64,000 nt of DNA from Xylocopa sonorina (taxonomy: Eukaryota; Arthropoda; Insecta; Hymenoptera; Apidae), in contig NC_135195.1 in NCBI RefSeq assembly GCF_050948175.1, forward strand, positions 6,538,001-6,602,000, given 5' to 3'. Shown here one piece after another: positions 48,901 to 60,900 of the stretch. The translations under genes and the position numbers were made by a program. The first letter of the stretch is position 1. Each line of letters begins with the position of its first letter. The notes beneath the pieces are model-generated. The model made no database searches, was not told the DNA's origin, and was given only the letters and a program-made list of their open reading frames with translations.

Positions 48901-51900
48901 GTACGTTTAGTTTTATTTCTCGTCCTATGATTTGAGTTTGGAAACCAGTTTTTAGTTGCCAAGCATAATCTTCATCCGATTGCTATGTATCATTGTCTAT
49001 CATGTAGAATTGGTGATTGTTACAGAATAATGACGCCGAGGTGCAAGCAGACTTTGCAGCCCGAGTTGCGAAAGTCGCGACCGAAGGGTCCAATTCCGAC
49101 TCGACGGTACCGACTTGTGTATCAAACACAACTGCAACTCAAAATGTAACGCAAAGTTTATCCAATTCCCAGACAAATTCTACTAATGATGTGAACAGTC
49201 AGTGTAATACAAGTTCACCATCAACGCAAAATGTATCTAACGTAACCGTATTGTGTAATCAGTCATTAGGTATCCCTAGTAATGTGACTCAAATAGACTC
49301 TTGTGCAGTGAGAACAGAGTCTAAACCATTGCAAATTCCTTTAAAAGAATTTCAACCTCGAAGCGAATTGAAAAATGTGGTCATTGAGGAGCCACCGCCA
49401 GCTGCACCGCGTAACGTAAACAAGGATGATATTTCTGCGCAGCTACCCGCGGCTACTATAACTGACGTTGAAGTGAAGAGTACAAGTGCCACACCTACTG
49501 TAACACAGACACCAATTCCCGTTGTGACTATACCAAGTACGAACGTTCCGGAGGTCCCTAAACCGTCCGCCACTGCCCCCCCAAGTGCTAACCCCGTTCC
49601 TGCCAGAGAACCGTTCCCTAACTTGTCCAATAAAAATTCATCGAATTCACCGCCTAGAAGAAAATCGCAGACTCACACCCACAATCAATCTGTGGCTACT
49701 GCTGCTGCACCTACTGCTGTAACTGAGCTGCCTCCGAGTGCCAAAGAACAGAAAGAGAAAAAAACGAGGGAAAAGAGTCTTAGCTCTAGAGGCACTACTC
49801 CTACACCTGCTCACAATCAGACAGACCATCATTTGAAACCTAATGGAGATGTGACTGCTGATAAGCCGGAAACTGAACCTGTTCGAACTGAAGTTCAACA
49901 ACAAAAATCTTCTGATGGTAAGTTTTCATAATTTTGTTTACCATATGTATCATGCCACATTTTGCATTTTACTATTGTACATAATTTCTGGTAATATATA
50001 ATTAGATTAATTAAGTTATTTCAACTGCAAATTTAGTGCTAAAATGAATATTGTATCAACTTTACTGATTAATTGAATATTTGAACCCTTTTCTACAAAA
50101 TGTTTAAAGACTATCATAAAATGCAATAGTAAATTTATTATTTATTTTTATTAAATACTAGCTTTGAAAGTTTTCTCTAAAGTTGGTTAAAAAATACAAA
50201 AGGTATAATTTCATTGAAAGGGGCAAAAATGAATGTTGTTCTTGCATATTTTACATAAAAAACCATTTTAATATTCAATTCAATTCTGTAACAAGCAAAC
50301 TTTCTCACATCTTTGTTTTAGAAATTTACATTTACTTTCTATATATATCAGTAATAAATAATATTTTGTTTTATATTTATACATTAATGTGATGATGAAT
50401 TTTCGTGAAATAAGGATATCATTGTGCACTAAAATCTGTAGTTACAGGTTAGAACTTCGATAGTTTCTTTTTCTCCCGTATCACTATAACTTGAACTTTG
50501 CTTTCATGATAGCTCCAATAGTCTCGTCATTGCCTATAATTTTATATATATATACATATATATATAAATAGTTATGAGCTGCTAATTCAGTTAATGCATT
50601 TTTATGCGTATTTCGAATATTCAGATGTTTGAGTATTTATGTGGACTCCGCAATCGTTAGGAATTACAATATATAGTATGGTCACCCGCGAAGGTGCCTT
50701 TATATAGGCACGTGTGTACGAGTATATAAACGGACACGTATCTCCATGTTAAGCACGTGCAAGTAGATCCTAATATTTTAGAACTCTTTTTAATAGGATG
50801 CTAAACATTCGTGAGCAAATCCTCGTGTAATTATATCTCTAGAGACATTATCAACGATAAGGCTTGCTGAATATTTTCGTGGAGTTGCTGGGACATGACT
50901 TGCTTTCATTCTAACCTATAAATTAGTTCCAACTATGTCCGTTAAATTTCCTAGTTGTGACGGAAGTTCTTTTTGAATAATACGTTAGTTCAAGAATTAC
51001 AATTATATTTTCACCTCGGTTTACATTAAAGTAGGAAACGTATATTGTTAAATGTTCTTACGGACATATAAAATCTCCGAAAAATTTAAATTTTTCTAAT
51101 AATAGAGTGCAAAGTAACATGCCATTAAGTTTAATATGACCACAGTCTTGACACACACAAAGGCATTGAGGATTCGAACAAATGGAGAAACGTCGTTTAA
51201 AGTATGGATATCAAAATGTTTTATTTTTTAGAAAATTAAAGTTACCTAGATGTGAAAGTGTTTTAACTGTGATAGTGACAGAAGTGGAGACAATTAATTT
51301 TTCAATTTTCCGTCTATAGACCGTTAATAATACGATTATTTTGTAACGTGAAAGAAAAGTGCAGTCATTTCAACTCAGCATAGTTTGCTATAGAAATTTT
51401 TTAAAATGGAAAACAAAAAAAAGGGTAAGTTTATAACCGTTTGCATAGATAAGTTGAACCAACCTTTTTGCTGTATATTTATTATATATTAACTTTATAA
51501 CGTAACTACAGATGCAGTATCTATTGTTATAGTAGAAAGAAATTTTAGATGTTTCAATGATAAAGGGAGGAAGATATAATATTCGTAAAATTGAAATTTT
51601 GTTTATAAATTACATTAAATTATGTTTATTATTTTAGTCGAATCACGCATGTCAGGTTTTGATTTTTTGCTCTAGATATTTCTTAAATCAAAAAATCTAT
51701 GAATAGATTGAGAACTAAACAAAATATAAACATCATATAATTTTTATTGGAATGTATATTTTTAATGTGAACGGGTCTTTTCCCAATGATTGAAACGCAA
51801 GGCATAGAACTCCGAAAGGAGCTTCGTGCCATACGGTGACGTCATCATAAGACGAAAAGGCGCGAAAAGTGCCGAAGGTACACGATCATTGTCGATTCTG

Positions 51901-54900
51901 TTGCTGGAGGGAGGTTCCCGGCTTCTTTCCTCATCGAACAACGGAGTTCCTCCAGTAGCCAGCACGTGCTGTGCTAGCCGGGCGTATTTTTTACTCCGTT
52001 TTCCCATTTTCCCTTCTCCTTTTATAATTACTTTTTTTAACGACAATTGTACATTTGTAGTTATACATAAGTACATACCTATACTCATTTTTTAAACTTT
52101 TTATACATCACAACGTAACGAATACGCTTATTATATTGCGTTTTACTGCATCCCGTTCCTATAAAGTTTCTTAATCTCAATATATTCCATAGAATTTGTA
52201 CATATAATTCTTTATTTAATCGTAACGAGCGCCTTTTACACGCACCGTTCTTTTCTCCTTGTAAGATACGTGAGCTATATTGGATTTAGAGATCTTATAT
52301 ATCCCAATTTTAGAGGTTTTATTGAACTTTTTAATTTCTTTCTTTTAAATTATTACTGTGTGTGAGAAACAAAGTGATAACACGGATGCAACGGCGACGC
52401 CAGGGAAAAATCTTAATTCAAAATGTATGTATAAATTATTTTGTTACCTTGAAACGATTTATCCTCAAACGGTATATCTACAGTATATCTGCTTTTTGCA
52501 ACGTGGTTCCGACATTTTGTGTTCACTGACTTTCTCAAATATAAGCTTTGTTCTGATACTAGTAAATGCCTTCAGTTATTGAAAATTCTAAATTACTGAC
52601 TTTATATTCTACAGTACTCAGTTCAGCTGTTTTTTTAACTGGTAAAAAAAAGATAATTTTTAAATTCTGAAACATATATCGGAAGATTGAGCTACGGCTA
52701 TGTTCAAATATGGCTGCTTCCGACTTCACTGGGTGAATAATGAATTATATTTTTGAGGTTTATGCAATATATGCAGTTAACCTTAAAAATTAAGAATAAT
52801 AGTTGGAAGGAAAAAATGAAATATTTGATTACCATTGGATATTTGTTCTAATTTAAAAGTTTCACGAAGATTTTGCTTATCATACTTTAACCACGTGTAT
52901 TTAAAGTGACATATTATTTAAGTATTTCGTTTCTGTGGTGTTATTTAACTTAAATCATCGTACGTGTATATCTTATATTTATTTTGTACTTTTTAATATT
53001 TCGTTTATTTTTAAGAACTATATAAATAGTATTTAACAGCAGTTTTACGCGTTTCGCGTGTATCAGACTGTGGCCATTTTGTGAGCGGCCAGCAAAGAGT
53101 ACTCCATATTTGATCATCAGTTTCCATGCATGAAAACTGAAGTCTCTTTTAGATTGTTTAATTTGTCCATTCTCTTCTGTTTCGAACTTTCTTTTCATTA
53201 ACGAAACGTTTTTTATTTTCTGAAAGATTACGCATTGCGTATTATTATCGCATTATATATGATAAACTAGAACACAATAAACTCTTCTAAATTGTATATC
53301 AGATATTTCAAAAGAATTCGATTAGTTTTATGAACTATATAACTACTTGCTCATGTATATTTGTAATTTTTTAGAACAGATATTAAGAGATAAAATAGTT
53401 TGTCACTTCATTTCTTACTATTTATGTTATTTATTGAAAGATATGCATAAAGGAAAAAGCTCATGTGAGCGTCTAGAAATAGATGCAACCACATCTTAAT
53501 GGGCGTGTCGCTGCCAAATTATTTGCCCATGGTTTTATTTTTACTATAGACTTTTCAATTTCTTAAACTGAAGCTGTATTTTAGAACAAAATCCAAAATT
53601 TAATATTCTCGTTTTTATATACATGTTGTTCGATCGAAACATTCATTATTTCGTCCATTTCACGGACATTCCTTTACTATTTGGATGTTAAGTAAAACTG
53701 ATTTTTTGTACATACAGTGTTATAAAAATTGTATCATTATCATTGAAATCTATGGGGTCATGGCCACGTATGTATGGCGAGTTACATGCATGGTGGAAGT
53801 TTCTTAATACCATTTCACAAAAGCACGCGATATGTGTATGTAAAAGATATCTTGAGGCTTTCGGCGTCAGTGACAACCTTGAACGTTTACCAATCGGGTG
53901 AAAGGTTCTCACTGGTTAGAAAAATGATCGAATGAATTATATACATTATCCATACGCGAGCATATATTTGAATAAATGTCGATAAATTAATATTATATGA
54001 TCCTATGGTTTCTTGAGTAAATTTTCAAGTAATTTATAAAGATAATTTGTTTTCAGTTGTAACATATAAACTGGCATCTAGTATACCAGCGATAGAAATC
54101 TTATTATTTGAGAAATACAGATTTAACTTTTAGTAATATCATTTTCATTATATACTGATTCTTTGTCACAGATAGAAAAAGTGTCTGAGGTATATTTGTC
54201 CTCAATAGAATAATTATCAGTCGGTATATTAAATTTCAATTTGTATAAATAATACAAGTGTATGTTTCAATTTTTCTTTCGTTTTTCATCATCTAGCATT
54301 TTTTAAATATCCAAACAAAGATAAATATATTTGGACTATTCATATTATTTGAAAATGTTAGATTGCGTTAAAAACGATTTAAGGAATCAGTAAAACGGAA
54401 AAAATATTGCGGGGTACCTTTGACAATCATTGAATGTTCTTTTTAGATTGTTACCTCGACCTGCTTTTATAAAATCTTACTCAAGCTACTTTCATGCATC
54501 GAATTAAGACTACTGTCTTATAGTCGAATCACTTTGTTTTAGAAATTACACTACGCAAAAAGTGTGGAATGTACTAGTTTTAAACAATTGTTTGAAGGTA
54601 ACAAAATAAATATTTCTCTTATGTGTTGATCATTCTTTAAACTTAAAAATTCAATCGAATTACTTTGCACACTTGCCTATACAAAAGTTGAAGAATTGTA
54701 GAATTTTACTAATATATTTACAAAATACAAGATATAGTACATCATTAAATGACGATTCTACGTTAACTAGGGTAGTCATTTTGTTATTTCGTTACATAGT
54801 TAAATTTCTTTTGCGCTATGGCCATTATCGAAAAAAATTCCAAAGTTAAGTAGGAAATGTATAGTAATATTCTGTTCACAATGACGAATTCAGAAAATTC

Positions 54901-57900
54901 TTAAAAGATGTACCACACGGTGGAATATGTACAAATTCTACTTTTGATACATTTTAACTAAAGCTATTCACACGCCAGGTTAGGTTGTCAAGAAAGTTTC
55001 TAGTGCGCGTGCTCCGGCGCGCAACCGGCGAACAGAACTAATTTAAGAAATCTTGTGTCGTGCCTGTTGGTTTGCACCAGTTCACAGGTTAAAATAGATG
55101 CGTGAAAGTCGTGTAAGAAGAGCTATCGAAGGATTTTTCGGAGTCTTGCCACAGTTTTCGAGATAATCGAACTAGAAAATCTTTACACGCCGATCCTTTT
55201 CGTCTGAAATCATTGGTCCCTCGCGCGTTTCGATCGCTACTGGCGAGAATTCCGCTATAATTATACCGCAGATTCAATTTTCTTTCGTGGTTGTTTCTCT
55301 CTGGTTAAAGGAAAAAGGAAATATAAAATGCATACTTTATGGTTGCACATTGTTGCGCGTGTGAACGTGAATTTATCTATCCCAGCTTTGGCAAGCTTTT
55401 GGCAGATTTATAAATAAATACTGATTCAGTGCAGCAGCAGCAGCACACAGGCCGTTGAAACTCGAACCGTACAAAGAGTTTTGTGTCGCGAGAATGTGAC
55501 TTGTAATGTACGATATGCTTCTGATACGGAAAGAAAAGGCACACCGTGGCTCGAACACGTGTAAATAACAGTGCGTGCATGATTATCGATAACTGTGAAA
55601 ATGGGTGATCGCAGAGTTAATGGTAACGCTCATGTCAGCAGTAGCTCCCGATCAAGAAGTCGTAATCGTCGGGGCTCCAGAGACCATGGTATATATCCTA
55701 TTATATATTCGTTTAGAACGTCAAATGGCATGTGTGGTAACACATGTTAAATGGGACAATAGCTGTTTTCATATTAATTCTTGTATCTTTGTCTCTACAG
55801 TTGTATCAATTAAATCGTGTCGTATCATATTAACCGAACGAACCATTTGCTGTTTCGTTCGATCCTTAAAAATAAGATGTTAATCGTTATATATCCAGTA
55901 AATGCGAGAAACGGAGATAAGCATAGAACTTCTTACGTTAATATTTAACGAACTTGTGGTTTTCGGATGATATCGATTTACGGAAAATCGAAATATTTTA
56001 TATATCTTATATAATGTAATCTGTATTTTCGTAGCATTCAGTTTTGCTATAAAATTATTTATTCGAGTAACGTGGTATTCTCTATACACATATATGTATA
56101 TATAGAAAATGTTTTTCCTATAACACAACTGTGTGTGTGTATATATATATACACACGTAAGTATTTAGTTCTTGTATAAATAAATGAATTTCTCTTCATA
56201 ATTTTGTTATAAGAAAAACATATTACGGCGCAATAATATAATAGGATGGTATTGAGTAACACGAGTCTGTAATTTCCATAAATTTAACATCTGCAAATTT
56301 GTGTATACATTAATGAAAAAGTGAAATGTCACAGTACGAAATGTACTGTGATCTGAGACTATAATTATCCTTGGCTTCTAGCCGAAATACTCACTTTTCT
56401 TCACGGCTTGCATCTCTCTGTAGTGATATCAATGTAATAATACTTCTGTATGATTGCTCGCGAATCACAAGTAATGCACAGAAATATATATTTTTCCGTA
56501 AAAATTTATTGCTTCAAAAATATATTATGTAAAAGACAGATGTATCATCAATATTTGAATTAAGTTCTTTTATTGTAATTTTGTATGTTTTTTTTTTAAT
56601 TCGATAGGTAAAGCCATGCAGAAGCAGAAGAATAAAAACAAGCTTAAACCTCGTGAACTTAACCGAAAAGGAGCGGAAAAGGAAGGTACAGATATGGATG
56701 CTTTTGTAAACACGATACCTTCGGCGAAACCAGAGATAAAACAAGAAGGTAAAGAGCCTTTAATGCCGAAAGATAGCAACAAAGAAGCAACTCGTGAGAT
56801 TACAAAAGATATTAAGGAAAAGGATAATTATGAACCGAAAAAGGAGAAGGAGGCGACTTCCTTTCACACAAAAACGGAGAAACAAATAACACCTGTGACA
56901 CCAGAAATTCCTAAAGAAAGTGTACCCGTACAAGCATCAACTATAGAAAAACTGCCAAGTAACAAGGAAACTATAAAAGAATCTTCCCCTAAAATAGAGG
57001 ATAGTAATAAATCGAATGCATGTAGTACACAAACGAAATCAGTTCCTAATGATGTTGTTGATCACGCGAAAGTTAAAGAGGAGTCCGATGTGCAAGCGAT
57101 AGTAGCACAAAAGAATGAGGAGAACTCGAAGGTCTCGGCAATTCCAACACCTATCAAGGAGAAGGTACAGACATCTCCGGTTATTGAAAAGTCGGCCGAA
57201 AGCGAACCTCCTTTGGTTCCAACCGAATCAACACCGGTTGCGAATCAAATACAGCTGAAATATAAATATAAGGACGATCAATGGAGTCCTATCAATAAAA
57301 GCGGAAAAAAGATTTATGATCGCGAGTTCTTGATGAAACTACAGGATGACCCCAATAGCAAAATCAAACCGTCTAATTTACCAGATTTAGACGTTGTTTT
57401 GAAAGATAGTTCAAAGGTATTGTATAAAAGTTATATTTAATATTGTTATCAAAGTTATATTTAGTATTATTTTGTTGCTGTTATCGTTATTAACACAATA
57501 CTGTTCACTGCTGTTACTTAAGGATCCCATTTTAAGTTTCAAAGCTCTTAAGAAAAAGAACATTCCTACCTTCGTATAATATTTAAATTTTATATTCACC
57601 CATACAACTTTATTGATCACACGTAGTTTCAATGCCTGCTTAAATTGTTCGATATAAAATAGCGTCGTGCAACAATATGTTGCATTAGCGTTGGATTTTT
57701 AAAATGCGTACTCATTAGCAGACATGCAAGTACTTTGCTTTAAGTTTAGTGAGATAATCAAGTTTGTTATATGCATGGACCGTAATGTGTTAATACTTAT
57801 GAAGATCATATTATTAATTGCGATTTTTATATAGGCTAGAAGTACTGTCGATCTTAGACCATTTAAAGATGCAAGTATGAATAGACACGATGCTCTATTT

Positions 57901-60900
57901 CCCGGATTTGTAAAACCGGCTACAAATGCACGAGTGGTAAGTCGAAAAAGCCGAAATGCAAAAATTATATTGTTGATCAAACGATTTATAAATGATGAAT
58001 TAAAAAATGAAAGTAGTGGACTGAGATTTTATTGACAGAAAAAAGTTCAACTGATATTTATATTTTATTTTGTATTCAGTCCACGTGATTGTTTATATCT
58101 TAATTCAATATATTTATTTCTGTTTAGCAACCACCGAATCGTCATTCGAAGAGTCATCCAGGAAAATCGTCAAAGCCACCGAAATCAAACGTCATTCATA
58201 TGTCATTATCGCTTAGAGAAGATGTGAAATTAAGGGAAACTGAAAATGCTTGGAAGCCAACGAGATTAAAAGCTGCAAGTCTTACCGAGGAAGAAACAAA
58301 GTCAGAAGCACTTTACAAGAGGGTCAGAAGTGTATTAAACAAACTTACTCCTCAGAAATTTAACACTTTAGTTGATCAAGTGCGTACATTGACTATTGAT
58401 ACCCCGGAAAGACTACAAGGTGTCATTAATTTAGTCTTTGAGAAGGTAAGCTTATTTAATTAATTATTGCATAGCTTGTATATTTGTGTTTACTTACGTT
58501 TAAAATGTTGACTACACAATTTTCAGGCTGTTGATGAACCAAGCTTCTCCGTAGCATATGCATTAATGTGTAAGGAACTTGCTCTGATGGAAGTTTCAGG
58601 AGGTTCAGACAAAAATTCAGATAAACAAGAATGCTCTTTGAGTTTCAAGAAGCTCATTATTAATCGTTGTCAAAAGGAATTTGAACGAAATCCAGTAAAT
58701 GAAGTGGCGAGAGCTAGCAGACTGAAAGAAATTGAAGAATGTACTGATCCTGTACGTTCAATTAATTAATTAATAATCAACATGTTTTTCTCAATATATG
58801 TTGCTAATAAAAAGATAAGGTTAATACATAAAGTTGTTACTGATAAAGATTTTTATATGTTTATTATTAGGAAAGAAAGAAAGACTTGCAGTTAGCACTT
58901 GAAGAAGACGAACGTAGAATACGTATAAAATCAGTAGGAAATATACGGTAAGTAATTTAATGCAAAATATTGCTGCTGATTTTATTTTCGAATTATTTTT
59001 CTATTCAATTGTTAATATGTAGTATGCTTATGTATTCACTTCTTTAAATCCTTTTATGTGTATTATATAGATTTATTGGTGAACTGTATAAACAAGGAAT
59101 GCTGACGAATAAAATCATGCATCGCTGCATGAAGGAGTTGTTAACTCAGAGCGATGAAGATAGCCTCGAATGTTTATGCAAATTGTTAACAACAGTCGGA
59201 AAAGATTTAGAATTAAAATCTCAACAGAAAGGAGAGAATTGGGAGGCCCTTAAGGAAAGAGAGGTAAGTTTATTTTATTTTAACAACAATTAAGGAAAGA
59301 AAAACTGTTAATAAAAAAGAAAAAATATTTTATATACTAATACGTACGTAGAATATTATATTATTCTTCTCGTTTTTTTTATTAGGAAATGCAAGGTTAC
59401 TTCAATAAAATGCAAGATATCGTTGCACGGCGAAATCAAGGAAAAATTAGCTCGAGAATTCGTTTTATGCTACAAGATGTTATAGATTTAAGAGCAAATA
59501 AGTGGGTTCCGAGGAGAGATGACAGTAATCCTAAAACGATAGATCAAATCCAGAAAGAAGCAGAATCTGAAAGATTAGATAGTCAATTGAGCAACACTCC
59601 GTTGAATACACCACGAAAAGATGAACGTACTAATGATAGAAAAAGGAACCGTAAGTAAATTTATGCAATATTTAAATTATTAACAAGTAATATATTGCTG
59701 CTATATTTCACAAAAATAGAATACTTTTTTAATACTAGGATTATGATGATATCACACCTTATATAGCCAGACTAGAGTTTCTGACAAGAATGATTGTAGT
59801 GTATTCTGATGAGTCTTACTTTCTTGCCGATTTTTTTTGTTATAATTGTTCTTTTAACAAATGTAAAAATACCTAAATGATAATGTTTTACATAATTTAG
59901 GTGGTGTTGGTCCAACTGATGATGGTGGTTGGAGTCAACCTGTTGTAAGAACAAGGCAACCATATTCTGTTGAGACAGCTAAACTTAAGAATAAACCTGT
60001 AAGTAAATTCGTTTTGTCCAAAGTTTTGTACCATATTATTCATTGTTATAATTGCGATAGCATTAATAAATAATATAATACCATTATGTGTAATATTTAT
60101 ATTTATATTAAAAGTGAAAAGCAATTATCTTTTTTTAGCCTCCAATGGATGATTTACAATTAGGAAGCAGAAATATGTACATGTGGAAAAATACACCTTC
60201 GAATTATGGCTCAAAGGCTATTAATTCAAATAAGTTTGCATGCTTAGACAATGTATCGACTTTAGATCAAGACAAACGAATTACATCTCCACAACTCTCT
60301 GGGTAAGTTTCTCGATTAAGAGATCTAGTCACTTGCTAATTTAGTGACAAACATGATGAAATACAGATTTTGCTAGGCTAGAGTTTCTGATGTAAAACAT
60401 ATGACTTTAAAAACATTCTGATTGTTTCCTTAAGAGTCAAGTACCATTTATATTGAAAGAATAGTTGAAACTTCCAACATTATGAATTTATTTCAGATCG
60501 AGATCCACTGGTCCAAGAGAGTATGGTCGCGACTACAAACCTTCCTATGGTATGTTCATTATAAATAAAATGTAAAAGTTGTATTTAATTAGTTAAAAGA
60601 CCACGATGATGACTAATTTTTTATTTTTGAAAAGTAAAACTTAATGTTGTTTATGCCAAAAGGATTCTGATACTAAGAAGTATTCCAATTTTTCGTTTCG
60701 TTTATTTGTAACATTCAGGTATAAATCAATTTCACATTTTCATTTATTGCAGATGGTAGGAGTTCACGCAATGGTAGTCATCAATTAAGCAGTTCGTCGT
60801 CGAGTAGAGACAGCTCGTTGTTAGATAGTTCACAAAGTCAAAGTGTTTCTATGCCACCACCTTCATTAAAATCCTCACAATCTACCTCTAGCAGTCATAA

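Larger units (their letters stand above)
49918..56607. other. eIF4G intron holding candidate internal first exons
   Basis: 6.7 kb. Besides the candidate first exons at 51406 and 55601, two GC-richer blocks stand out: 51775-52000, with a CRE-like TGACGTCA at 51837-51844, and 54970-55600, which leads into the 55601 exon and includes a CAGCAGCAGCAGCA run near 55429. The remainder is AT-rich with nothing supported. Confidence 0.5.

Noticed and set aside
52358..52582. Possible further eIF4G first exon (CEKQSDNTDATATPGKNLNS)
   Set aside because: The frame opens with GTG, not ATG, and no ATG precedes a usable phase-1 donor.
18223..54985. Scattered GGTTAGGTT motifs (near 18225, 28128, 54978) resembling the TTAGG telomere repeat
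   Set aside because: Only about two units at each site, with no array; too short to call interstitial telomeric sequence.
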